Of a stretch of 64,000 nucleotides of DNA, positions 1 through 10,512 are shown piece by piece. The notes under the pieces are model-generated. The model was not told where the DNA came from and searched no databases. It worked only from the letters and a program-made list of their open reading frames with translations. Numbering within the stretch: position 1 is the first letter of the stretch; the number at the start of each line of letters is the position of its first letter. The position numbers and the translations under genes were made by a program. The stretch is from Sipunculus nudus (Eukaryota; Annelida; Sipuncula; Golfingiida; Sipunculidae), in the NCBI GenBank assembly GCA_026874595.1, contig CM049313.1:42622659-42686658 (forward strand), given 5' to 3'.

Positions 1-352
1 TATCAATCACATGCACTGGATTTTGATATTGACTAAGATATTGACTCTTTCTATTGACTAAGATATATTGCATCCATCGCACAGTGCAAGTTAATCAGCT
101 CAAAAACCATTTGCAAAGGCACCTTGGTAAGCCGATGTCTGTGGGTATCATAAAATTGTCCTCAAATACAAAAACTATTTTTGACAGACGATTTATTAAA
201 GATTGATTATCAGAAGTCATGAAATTGTTCAACATTTCTCTATTGAAAACTGCAAATCTATTCTGAAAATATTTTAATTGTGAACTTATATAAATATATG
301 TATAATATGACAGTATAATAAAATGATGGCAATATAAACAGTGTACCATAAT

Positions 353-1015
353 TCATTCATTCTTGAAACTACAAAATGCCAGGTCATGATCTGAGAAGTA
401 TGTATCATAGACTTCTGCAGTAACATCCAGTGTACCTACATTGTTGTGGTATATATGGTCTATCAGCGTACCTCTATCAGTTGTAGGCTTTCTAACGAAC
501 TGTTCAAATCCAAATTCCTTCATCAATAAATGCAATTTGCTTTCTTCCCGATCATTCAAGTCTGCATTAAAGTCGCCCAATACAAACACTGGCAAATTTA
601 ACTGCGAAGATGAGATAACAGAACGAAATCTTCGGCAAAAGTCTTCTAGGGGATATAACGGTTTTCTGTATGCAAGAACAAGAATGATTTTTTATTCCTG
701 AATTTTAAACTGCACAACTTTACATTCCACACCTTCACACTCCACAGTAAACTCCTCTGCTTGTAGTTTCCGCTTAACTCATATCATGACACCATGCAAT
801 CCACTGTGGTTCTGTTCCGATGTTACATTACTCCTAAATATGTTATACTGGTACTTTTCAGAAAAAATATCAACATTGTGCTCATCTGTCAAATATGTTT
901 CCGCGAAACAGATAACATCAGTGCGATTGAAAATGCAAGCATGTCTAGCAGCCAAAAGGTCTGGAAGCTTTGAGAGAAAATAACGTATATTCAAATGACA
1001 AATGATTGTCCACAC
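353..1015 (-). pseudogene. EEP endonuclease domain of the Helentron (broken)
   Basis: This is the C-terminal apurinic-like endonuclease domain that Helentrons carry. The N-terminal part (1015-779) reads HLNIRYFLSKLPDLL and then VICFAETYL, whose Glu is the metal ligand of this fold. The C-terminal part (about 595-353) contains GDFNADL and SDHDLAF, the Asn/Asp and Asp-His catalytic motifs. The two halves are joined by readable sequence (about 780-596), but an in-frame TAA at about 699-701 and a stop near 779 break it. The domain ends with a stop at 353-355. It would act as a nuclease on DNA during transposition; this copy cannot be made as one protein. Confidence 0.85.
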
Positions 1016-1064
1016 AGCGTTTCGTTCAAAAAGTTTCAGTTCATCTACTGGTATGGTTTTTGTC

Positions 1065-1440
1065 GCATATCCTGCATTACATCTTCAATTTTCTTGTTGG
1101 TCTTAATTCCAGAAGCATCAAAGTCTACTATATATAAACCTTCCAATGTCTTTACACGACTAAATGCAACTTCAACATTCTATAGGCTTGATCTGATTTA
1201 ACAAAACTTTTCATCTGTTCCACATTTTTTACCATGCCTGCATTAAGACGTTTCCCTTAAACTTTCTTCCACTAGCCCGTCTGAAAATGAAGTGATTAAT
1301 ATTACTCGTAACTTGCTTACATTCCGTTGCATATTGTGCACTGAATATGTACTCGATAGTTCTTGAGAACCTGCCATCAACATCAAGCAATCTCTGGTTG
1401 AAATATTTTCGAGCATTCAACTCGATAGGTCGCTCAGCTG
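1065..1440 (-). pseudogene. Helitron-like N domain joined to the terminal helicase motif (internal deletion)
   Basis: From 1440 downward the minus strand encodes ELNARKYFNQRLLDVDGRF and QYATECKQV, the hallmark start of the Helitron_like_N (replication initiator) domain. After a frameshift near 1230 it continues with SDQAYR at about 1182-1199. Immediately afterwards, from about 1180 down to 1085, the frame gives VAFSRVKTLEGLYIVDFDAS, which is the last conserved motif of the PIF1-type helicase. In intact Helitrons these two pieces are separated by the rest of the initiator (HUH and Tyr motifs) and nearly the whole helicase. The copy therefore carries a large internal deletion whose junction lies near 1165-1182. 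Confidence 0.85.
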
Positions 1441-1480
1441 TCAGAGCATTCGTTCCATCAGGATACTTGTCAGGATTTGA

Positions 1481-2372
1481 TTACTCCTCAAAGTAAGGAT
1501 CACTTAAAAGAGGCATTGGTTTTGCTCCATCAGCTGGTGCAACACTGATTATTTTGTTCAGCAATTCAGGATCTTCATTCATCATTCTTGTTTCATATGG
1601 CAACCCTCGCACTTTAGATGCTTCTTCAAACGCATATTCATCCTTTTCTCTTAGGTCTTCATCGTCTTCATGAACATGACATGTTTCCATCGACCTTGTC
1701 AACCGCAGTTTGTATGCTCTGTACACTTTTACAATAATCTTGGCAAAAATCTGGTTGATTTATTTCCACAGCTCTTTCAGTGTATGGCTCAAATATCACA
1801 TAATGCGACTGCCCCACATGTCCGAGATCAATTTCCTTCATCTCACTACTTATACGCCTCTGGCGTATTGTGTGAACCCTAAGTGCACTTGTTGAGTGAA
1901 CATTCACTTTCACTGGAAACATGTCTGCTAAATCCTGGAGCACAAGATGATCACCCCAACTTTGACTTCTTAAGCCATCTATGTATCTTATCCACTGGAT
2001 TTCTTTTTGTGTCTCTCTATCTGTTATTTGATTGACGAAGATATCTTCAACACTAGGCTGTTCTGTGTCAGCATTTGCAAGATCTTCACTTTCCATTCTA
2101 GCAGCAACAAATTCAATGTAGTTTTTCTTGTTTTCAATCATATAGTCAGCTACTTGGTTTCGTAAAAGAACCACGTTGATATCTGTTATACCCAACCTCT
2201 CAAGATGGTACCAAAATGCATAAAACATACAGTTTCCATCGCCAGGAACATCAACAACATGTATTCTACTCTGACTCGCCATGGTAATCACTTTTTCCTT
2301 GTCATTTTGACAATGACTGACATCAATCACAGAAAAAAACTTCAGTATAGTGATGGTGTTGCTCTTTCTCAA
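1481..2372 (-). pseudogene. OTU-like cysteine protease domain of the Helentron
   Basis: The reading frame 2372-1668 contains an ovarian-tumour (OTU) protease domain, a known passenger of animal Helentrons. Visible motifs are VPGDGNCMFYAFW (catalytic Asp and Cys, around 2225-2265), LRSQSWGDHLVLQDLADMF in the middle, and GQSHYVIFEPY with the catalytic His (around 1780-1800). Because Asp, Cys and His are all kept, the protease itself looks chemically complete. The downstream linker continues in another frame at 1726-1481 and is rich in acidic residues. Upstream it is out of frame with the cysteine-rich domain, so the original polyprotein is broken. In family terms the domain would cleave ubiquitin-like chains; its role in transposition is unknown. 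Confidence 0.85.
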
Positions 2373-2421
2373 TCACGTTCTCTTGGCAACTGTTTATTTC
2401 CTCTTCAGTTTCATCCTGTTT

Positions 2422-3248
2422 CTATTCAGTGTGATTATTTTTTCCAGTTGAACAGTCATTTTTGTCTGTCTGTGATACAGCCTCCCACAGCTTAGACTCA
2501 TCATTTGTCAAATCTTCCAGCCAATTGTCATTCATTTGAATATTTGCATAATGAGGATTTTCTTTCTTCAACCATCTGAGAGATTTCATCACAACATCGG
2601 GCCTAACAGAGTCATACATGTAGTGAGAAGGGTGTTTTAAACTTCGCTTCAATTTCATTGCAACAACTTGGGACTCGGAAGGTAGTCTTGGAAGTACCTG
2701 ACATACCGCATCAAGTTTAGCTGGAACATTAACTGCCGGTCCATGAATTCCATGTTGTTTTCCTCTTTGTAAACCTACCATTTTCATAAAAGCGATTCTC
2801 TGACAAATCAGTTTCAGTTCAAGCAAATTAAGTTCTCGAAGTTCCTTTGGCGGATTTACCAAAGACAAGTTATTTGCTTTGGACTGTGCGGGCAATTTTC
2901 CTCTTTTTAGTGTCAAATGGCATGTTCTGCATATCCATTCTCCGTTGTTATAAGAGCTTTTACGAAATGCCAGTACATTTTGCAACAAAGATTGTGACAC
3001 TTTATCATAATTCTCCTCTCTGAGATGAACGACTGACGTTCTAAACATCATGCGATGACAACTAGAGCAGACGTTATTTGCAGAATGACGTGCTTTTTCT
3101 AAGAACTCTAAAATAACAGCTTCATTTTCAGGAACATCTTTACGACATTCATCTCGGCGCTTTCTGCTGAAAAATGCTGCTTTGCTCAATCTCTGGCGAG
3201 TTTCTTGCTCGCTTTCTAGTGTCCTTAATTTTTTCTTACGTGTTGATT
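2422..3248 (-). pseudogene. Cysteine-rich domain upstream of OTU (DUF6570-like)
   Basis: A single open stretch of about 255 residues precedes the OTU domain on the minus strand. It contains two CxxC pairs, CSSCHRMMF and CRTCHLTL, about 40 residues apart, suggesting a zinc-binding knot, followed by a Leu/Lys-rich region and PRLPSESQVVAMKLKR. This arrangement is common just before the initiator domain in Helitron polyproteins (the region I associate with DUF6570). The frame stays open further upstream through the Lys/Arg/Glu-rich repeats, so the start at 3189 is not a true start. The frame closes at 2422, about 50 bp before the upstream end of the next open frame. Confidence 0.6.
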
Positions 3249-3962
3249 CTAAATAAAGTCTGTCTCTTTTTTCCTCAGTCTGTCGTCTCCTCTCAGAGCA
3301 TAACCTTCTTTGCTTTTTTTCAGGCGTTTCATATTCTCGTTCTTTAAAGTGCCTTTCCTGATCTTTGGACAGTCTTTCTTGCTTATTCTCAGGGGTTTCA
3401 AATTCACGTCCTTTAAAGTGCCTTTCCTGATCTTTGGACAGGCTTTCCTGCTTTTTCTCAGGGGCCTCAAATTTACGTCCTTTAAAGTGCCTTTCCTGAT
3501 CTTTGGACAGTCTTTCTTGCTTTTTCTCAGAAGTTTCACAATCAAGTAATTTATTCTGTCTTATCCTTTGAGAGGAGAGTCTTTTTAACTTTTTCTCAGG
3601 GGTTTCACAATCGAGTGATTTTTCCTGTCTTATCCTTTGAGAGGAGAGTCTTTTTAGCTTTTTCTCAGGGGTATCACAAACAAGGAGTTTAGTCTGTCTT
3701 ATCCTTTGAGAGGAGAGTCTTTTTAGCTTACTCTCAGGGGTTTTTAAAATTTACTTTCTTTAAAGTGCATTTCCTGATCTTTGGACAGTCTTTCTTGTTT
3801 TTCCTTGTTCGTTTCACATTCACGCAATTTCCTCTGTCGTTGCCTTTGTAAGCCAAGTCTTTCTTGTTTTTCAGTTTTAGTTTCTGCTGATCTTTGTTCT
3901 CTTTTCTTTAACATTCTTGCTTTATTTACCTGTTTGCAACTCTTCCTTATTGTTCTTGGCAT
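3249..3962 (-). pseudogene. N-terminal Lys/Glu-rich tandem-repeat region of the Helentron polyprotein
   Basis: The protein probably begins with MPRTIRKSCKQVNKARM at 3962. It is followed by seven or more degenerate repeats of about 20-23 codons, visible as DNA repeats of about 60-69 bp between 3310 and 3830. Two sub-families alternate: one built around QERLSKDQERHFK and one around LKRLSSQRIRQ, separated by TPEKK-like linkers. Charged heptad-like spacing suggests helical or coiled-coil structure. A frameshift near 3750 separates the start codon from the rest. In the correct frame the repeats read straight into the cysteine-rich domain; other frames are shadows. Confidence 0.7.
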
Positions 3963-4460
3963 GATTAATTATAAAATCCAAAGTAAATCAGCACATACGT
4001 GTAATCCAAGTCATACGTGATAACAGTATCTAATTTGCTGAAGCAAACAGTGGATACTGGACTATCCAACGGTACTTTCAGGTTTTACACAAATCAGCAA
4101 GCTAGAGTGGTTTTGTTTCTCAAGTTTGCTGGGGTTTACACGTTTTTCCTACGTAATGTTCAATCCTATATTAAATTTAATGTACAAAAACGTCACAGTG
4201 TCTCACGCACTTAGAATATTGTCAGATACCAGAGAATTTATGATACAACTCCAAAATTTGCCCTTGTTTTTGATTTTTTAACTTGTGATATACACGGTTG
4301 CAAGTCTGTCAGGTTTAAAACAACTTTTGAGCAACCTTTTTGCAAGTTTTTACAGGCCTCAACGTGAAGTGTTTGGCAAGATTGTTTGAAAGTGTTCTGC
4401 AGGCTTCCCTGCTTAATTGTTTGGCAATAATGTTTGCAAGATCGTTTGGTTTTCACCAAT

Positions 4461-4615
4461 TTTGTGTTTTTAAAGAGGTACGCCCTCTGCGTTTTTTTTC
4501 GAGGTACACCTCGGCGACAAAGTGTTTTCAAAGAGGTACGCCCTCCGCGTTTTTATCGAGGAACACCTCGGCGATAAATATAGTGTTTTAAACGAGGTAC
4601 GCCCTCTGATGTGAT
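4461..4615. repeat. Tandem palindromic repeat, ~60-bp unit, ~2.5 copies
   Basis: The motif GAGGTACGCCCTC recurs at 4475, 4533 and 4594 (spacing 58 and 61 bp). Between these lies CGAGGTACACCTCGGCG, itself an inverted repeat. The array sits about 500 bp upstream of the presumed Helentron start codon, so it could be a subterminal structure of that element or an older local repeat. Confidence 0.8.
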
Positions 4616-5991
4616 GAGTGTGATGAGACTTGTTTTTTATCGAGGTTTAGTTTCCTCAGATGAAATGGGAGATGGGTAGATGAATCAAAATGAGATGATT
4701 CACGAACATGAAACAAGGAACAGCACCTGAAAAAAACCTCCATTAGAAAGTGTATACTCCACAAAACCTAGAAATTCAATCTTGTATGGGGTTCCGTAAA
4801 AAAGCAATTAAAATAACAACACTGAAGTCTTGAAAAGCATAATTACACTCATTGAAACTTCACTATTGCACTACTACCGATTTCTGGAATATCATTTATT
4901 CTGGATACCTTTTTTTTACCATGAACGATATTTTTGATTGTGACAACAGGTTAGTCCAGATGTTCACAGATGATCATTTAAACTCATTAAACGTTCTTTT
5001 TCAAAGAAATGGTTTATAATGTTACTTACCAAAGTAAATCTTTAAGCAAACCATGGAAACCCTGTAAATAGATCCAAAAATATAAATAAAACATGCATAT
5101 CATTTGTAATACTACTATCTTGGTTGACGGTGACTAAGAATTTTATTTTGAACTATCAGTATTATTACTCTTATACATGACAATACAGTAAATTAAAAAA
5201 AATATTAATCTATATTGCGACAAAACATTTTGTATACAAATTAGAACCCCCCGAATCCTGTTCTGACGTAACAGGTACCTAGGAGGTATTATCATATATA
5301 ACAAAATATTAACCAGTAAACGACGTAGTATCACTAAACCACACATGCCCAAGCTCTAAAAGATGCTCTGTGCCTATTTGAATCTGGGTTGTAATTAATA
5401 TGGTCTACATTCTCATCTTAAGAACATAAATACAAATTGTTTATTTATATGTTATGCACAATTGTGTGTGGCCATATTAACATATACCCATTAAAATAGG
5501 TTGAACATCGACGCAAAATTGAAAAAAAAAAATCAAAAGATGTGTCACGTGACAAACCAAAACCTCTGACATTACGTCTGAATGTAAGAAGCATAAATGA
5601 TAACAGTTTTATAATAATTATTATATAATAGTGTAAAATGTGACATTTTAACCAATTTAAAGATTAAACAGTGGTCACTGGGTGTGGCATAATTTGATAC
5701 AATTCAGAAATTACTGATATGCCTCTAATGAAGACTGATGGCCATAGATGTTCCACGGATATATATTTCGGGATAAGTATAAAATATAGTTTGGGATAAG
5801 TATAAAATAAAGGATATAAATCCTACAATACTGTCTTTTTATGACGGGTCAAGAACCCATTTTTTTAATAAATGAACACAGCTGTTATTCATCTGACGCA
5901 GCTTCCAGTTACATATCGCTCATCTGCCTCACCATGACGTAAAAGCTTAACGTTACATATTTTCTCATTCACTGGTCTCTCATTACAAATA
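4616..5991. other. Non-coding stretch
   Basis: AT-rich sequence with only short, uncharacteristic open frames. No domain, terminal repeat or RNA gene is visible. Confidence 0.6.
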
Positions 5992-6336
5992 GAAAATACA
6001 ATTCGCTTCACATTAGGTAAGCAGTGATACATGGCTTCACCTGCTGGTGAATACCAATAAAATGACACTCGCATAATCGCAAAATATCTCTGCAAAACTT
6101 TATATTGAAAATACAATTCGCTTCACATAAGGTAAGCAGTGATACATGGCTTCACCTGCTGGTGAATACCAATAAAATGACACTCGCATAATCGCAAAAT
6201 ATCTCTGCAAAACTTTATATTGAAAATACAATTCGCTTCACATTAGGTAAGCAGTGATACATGGCTTCACCTGCTGGTGAATACCAATAAAATGACACTC
6301 GCATAATCGCAAAATATCTCTGCAAAACTTTATATT
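5992..6336. repeat. Minisatellite: three head-to-tail copies of a 115-bp unit
   Basis: Units start at 5992, 6107 and 6222 with GAAAATACAATTCGCTTCAC, each exactly 115 bp, and are nearly identical (one A/T difference in the first part). Such homogeneity implies recent amplification. The 75-residue open frame that crosses the first unit is probably fortuitous. Confidence 0.92.
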
Positions 6337-6475
6337 GTCAGCTCTACTGGTTCATGAATGATTTGGTAATAGATGTGATAAGACTGTAAGAGTGTTATCA
6401 TTTAAACTAAGTAGCCTATTCCCTTCCTTTAATATCCATTATCAACTAACAATAATGCATTACATAGCAATATTT

Positions 6476-6530
<55 letters not shown>

Positions 6531-6960
6531 CCGATTAACCGAAATATAAAACACTAAATTGTTCAAAGAGTAACTGCAAAACAAAACAATTCCTGCCCCC
6601 GTGAACAAGCTAAATCAACATCCAAACTGTCAATCGATTATCAACCTGATATAAAGCTTACACCACACCAACACTTTTTTAAAATCATCTAAATCATTGG
6701 AACCCCCCCCCCCCCCTTGAATTAAATTTAATTTGCCAGAACCATACAAAAGTAAAAAAACACAAGATTGTATTCTACCGTTTTTACGAGTTACATTACA
6801 GACGATATTTAAGATACATTTTCCCAAATAATGTTACTTTATAGTCCAATGAAGCATTCCTTTAAAATATCCGACTCGTAACGCATAATTAAAATATCAA
6901 TTTACCAAATTTAGTAATCCGCTTCAAATTTCGCTGGTATACTTACAAGTTTTATTATAT

Positions 6961-6991
<31 letters not shown>

Positions 6992-7008
6992 CATACAAAC
7001 AATATTTA
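6337..7008. other. Non-coding, microsatellite-rich stretch
   Basis: Holds a (TA)n tract at about 6475-6526, a poly-C run at 6703-6716 and another (TA)n tract at about 6955-6980. No gene is visible. Confidence 0.75.
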
Positions 7009-7125
7009 ATCCATCACATGTACATAAAAATACACATGTTCAAACATATATATATATACACACATAATTCATTTTATTGTTAAAGTAATAAGAAACAATA
7101 TATTGACCTGCAAATAAAGCAAATA

Positions 7126-7189
<64 letters not shown>

Positions 7190-7492
7190 CACATGCATGC
7201 GAACCCGTAATTATACACTATAAATAATAAATGTCCAAATATAGATATCTAAACATATGTTGAAATCCATTATATGTAATCGATACAACCTAAACTACCC
7301 CCTAGAACGTTTTTTCTATATTGTTTATTGAAATCAAAATTTCACAACAGTGTATATATATATAAACCAATGACCAAAAACAAATCCATCACGTGCCTAC
7401 AATTACAAATGTTCAATCATATATACATACAAACAGCTTTATTGTAACAGTAAATATAAAAAGTGCATCGATCTTGAATTCTACAAATACCA

Positions 7493-7570
<78 letters not shown>

Positions 7571-7846
7571 CCGCATATATACATCTGAATGTAAATAATA
7601 ATATCTAACCATATGCTGAAAATAATTATATATAATCGACACAACCAAAACTATCCTAAAACTTTTTTTGTATTGTTGACTAAAATCAGATTTTAACCAT
7701 GATATTTATACAAAGTATATACAATCCATCACATTTGCATACAAATACACGTATTCAAACATATACATACGAAATTGTTTTTTTTGTTACAGTAAAAACA
7801 ATACCTTGATCTTGAAATCAACAAATACTCCTATCCGTGTGTGCGA

Positions 7847-7884
<38 letters not shown>

Positions 7885-8030
7885 GAATATGATATACATA
7901 TACAAAGGCAACCGGGCTCGTAAATATACATGACAATTATAATAAATATCCAAACAGATGCTTAAAATAATTATATGTAACCAATACGCAACCAAAACTA
8001 CCCTAAAACATGTAAATGAATAAGAAAGCC
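7009..8030. repeat. Three diverged tandem units of ~350 bp, each with its own (TA)n tract
   Basis: Units begin with (T)CCATCAC at about 7009, 7384 and 7724. Each contains in the same order: a block resembling CATATACATAC, a poly-T/TACAGTAA block, a long (TA)n tract (about 7130-7190, 7497-7566 and 7848-7881), a CCCGCAT/CCCACAT-like block, and a block with ATAATCGA(T/C)ACAACC(T/A)AAACTA. The flanking sequence is clearly homologous but diverged, while each microsatellite has its own length. Confidence 0.8.
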
Positions 8031-8151
8031 CATACTGACATCCCAGTGTATATAAGTATAAGGGGGGGGGGGGGCTGGTAAAAAGCTCGGTTCTCTCCTC
8101 TGACTGCGGTTCGAATCGGTGGTTTTCTCCAATTACTCCGGTATGCACCAA

Positions 8152-8440
8152 AAACATGGCCGATAAAGTAACACAAATATCTGCAAACAATACACATATA
8201 TACACATTTAACATTAAAAGAAATTTAAACTTCCAAATTAAATATTCTGATTATGATATAAATCAAACTGATTATAATACATAAACCGGATATATTCCAA
8301 CACAATAAATGCTCGCCCACCTGTACTCAAGTACATACATATATATATTTATATATATATGCATGAACCCAATCTATTATAAAACCTTTGCCCGCACATA
8401 CATTGGCCTTAAAAGTGATTACCTTTAATTGAAATAAAAA
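8152..8440. repeat. Left part of local duplicate A (interrupted copy)
   Basis: Begins AAACATGGCCGATAAAG and matches 10124-10426 closely (same order of blocks, including GCTCGCCCACCTGTACTCAAG). It ends at GAAATAAAAA where the 1.53-kb element is inserted, and continues at 9971-10066. Confidence 0.85.
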
Positions 8441-9970
8441 CTAGATGTGTCGGAACGACACGAATGCCCCCGCCTGGGGCAAACTAGAAACATAAGTTCA
8501 GGAGGTGTCGTATGCTCAAAAGTAGGTCAACAAGGGCAAAATGCAAACTCGATCTGTAACGGGTCATTATCAAGCAACACACCAAAAATCATGCCAGGAT
8601 ATGCAGGCATTGTGAAAAAAAATTCCATACATGTGCATTTTCCATAAAAAATTCTGTTTTTCTTGAAATTTTCTATGTTTACGAGCCGTAAAACAATCAA
8701 AAGTAGGTCAACCGGGAAGAAACGCGAACTCGATCTGTAACAGTCATTATCTGCCCACACATAGAAAATCAGGGTGGTATCTGCAGGCATTGAGGAAAAA
8801 AAGTCAGTACATATGCATTTGTTATGAATATTTCTATTTTTCATGAAACTTTCTATGTTCAGGAGCAGTCAAATGGTCAAAAGTAGATCAACTGGGACAA
8901 AACAAGAAATCGATCTGTAACTGGCCATTATCTGCCTACACACCAAAAATCAGGCCCGTATCTGCAGGCACTACGAAAAAAAGTCCATACATGTGCACTT
9001 TTTTATGAAATTTTCTATGTTAGAGCACCGTCAAACGGTCAAAAGTAGGTCAACTGGGACAAAACGTGAACTCAGTCTGTAACTGGTCATTATCTGCCGA
9101 CACACCAAAAATCAGGCCAATATCTGCAGGTATTGCGAAGAAAAGTCTGTACAAGTGTATTTGTCATGAAAATTTATATTTTACATGAAATTGTCTATGT
9201 TCAGGAGCCGTAAAACAGTCAAAAGTAGGTTGAACTGGGACGAAACGCGAACTCGATCTGTAACTGGTCAATATCTGCCCACACACCAAATATCAGGCCA
9301 ATATCTGCAGGCATTGCGAAAAAAGTCCGTATATGTGGATTTGTCATGAAATTTCATATTTTTCATGAAATTTACATGAAATTTACTATGTTCAGGAGCC
9401 GTAAAACAGTCAAAAGTAGGTCAACCGGGACGAAACGCGAACTCAATCTGTAACTGGTCTATATCTGCCCACACACCAAAAATCAGGCCAATATCTGCAG
9501 GCATTGCGAAAAAAAAAGTCCGTAAATGTGTATCTGTCATGAATATTTCTATTTTACATGAAATTTTCCAAGTTAAGGAGGCGTAAAACGGCCGTAAATC
9601 AGACAAAGTAGGTCAACTGGGACGAAACGCAAACTCGATCTGTAACTGGTCAATATCTGCCGACACACCAAAAATCAGGCCAATATCTGCAGGCATTGCG
9701 AAAAAAAGTCCGTACATGTGTATTTGTCATGAAATTTCATTTTCTCATAAAATTTTCTATGTTTAGGAGCCGTTAAACGGTCAAAAGTTGGTCAACCGGG
9801 ACGAAACGCGAACTCGATCTGTAACTGGTCTATATCTGCCCTCACACCAAAAATCAGGCCAATATCTGCAGGCATTGCGAAAAAAAAGTCCGTACAACTG
9901 TTTGATTTCGGAAGGACGGAAGGACGGACATGGGTAAAACTATATGCCCCGGCCACTTTGTGGCGGGGGC
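8441..9970. mobile_element. Non-autonomous element with a core of eight ~180-bp tandem repeats
   Basis: The element begins CTAGATGTGTCGGAACGAC, where GTGTCG and CGACAC form a short hairpin, followed by ATGCCCCCGCC. It ends with GCCCCGGCCAC/GTGGCGGGGGC, a hairpin; the outer ATGCCCCCGCC and GGCGGGGGCAT are inverted. Between them are about eight degenerate units (GTCAAAAGTAGGTCAAC at about 8516, 8697, 8877, 9040, 9220, 9411, 9604, 9781). A direct repeat ATAAAAA flanks it (8434-8440 and 9971-9977), a possible target duplication in AT-rich DNA. The left end-tandem core-right end plan resembles the Pearl family known from bivalves. There is no coding capacity. Confidence 0.8.
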
Positions 9971-10066
9971 ATAAAAAGTTGTGAATAAACCAACTTGACA
10001 GAGACCATAAACTAAATTAAATGTCCAAAACAAACCTCTGAAACCATAAATAAACCACAGCCGGAA
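9971..10066. repeat. Right part of local duplicate A
   Basis: TGTGAATAAACCAACTTGAC through CCACAGCCGGAA matches 10427-10512 of duplicate B, resuming the alignment that stops at 8440. Confidence 0.85.
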
Positions 10067-10123
10067 TAAACTCTCGTATCGTATACAAACACAAAACATC
10101 TATATGCAGGCACACGAATGCAG

Positions 10124-10512
10124 AAACATGGCCGATAAAGTAATAAAAATATCTGCAAACAATATACATACATACACATTTAACATTTAAAGAAAATTAA
10201 ACTTTCAAAATAAATATTCTGCTTATGAAATAAATCAAACTGATTATTATACATAAACCGAATATATTCCCACACATAATAAATGCTCGCCCACCTGTAC
10301 TCAAGTACATACACATGTACGCATATATTTATATATATACATGAACCCAATCTATTATAAAAAAAATTGCCCGCACATATATTTGCCTTAAAAGTGATTA
10401 CCTTTAATTGAAATAAAAATATAATGTGAATAAACCAACTTGACACAGAGACCATAAACTAAATTAAATGTCCAAAACAAACCTCTGAAACCATAAATAA
10501 ACCACAGCCGGA
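10124..10512. repeat. Local duplicate B (uninterrupted copy, natural empty site)
   Basis: Continuous homologue of 8152-8440 joined to 9971-10066. At the insertion point it reads GAAATAAAAATATAATGTG with no trace of the 1.53-kb element. Confidence 0.85.

Larger units (their letters stand above)
1..4700 (-). mobile_element. Decayed Helentron/Helitron-like rolling-circle transposon
   Basis: A set of minus-strand coding fragments occurs in the order expected of an animal Helentron: lysine/arginine-rich N-terminus, cysteine-rich domain, OTU cysteine-protease domain, Helitron replication-initiator-like N domain, the last piece of a PIF1-type helicase, then an endonuclease/exonuclease/phosphatase (EEP) domain. 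All are in different frames or interrupted by stops, and most of the helicase is missing, so the copy is non-autonomous. The 3' end of the element lies near or beyond the window start. The 5' end is not defined; it is placed just beyond the palindromic repeats at 4461-4615. Domain identities are recognised by eye; element limits are inferred. Confidence 0.85.

Noticed and set aside
95-349. 84-codon open frame at the window start
   Set aside because: Lies downstream of the endonuclease stop, AT-rich, no motif; most likely 3' non-coding part of the Helentron.
3310-3549. Plus-strand frame with FLIFGQSFLLFLRG repeats
   Set aside because: Antisense shadow of the Lys/Glu-rich Helentron repeats; hydrophobic look is an artefact of the reverse frame.
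7393-7644. Open frames rich in Tyr-Ile repeats on both strands (also 40206-40409, 49077-49353, 56405-56644)
   Set aside because: Translations of (TA)n microsatellites, not genes.
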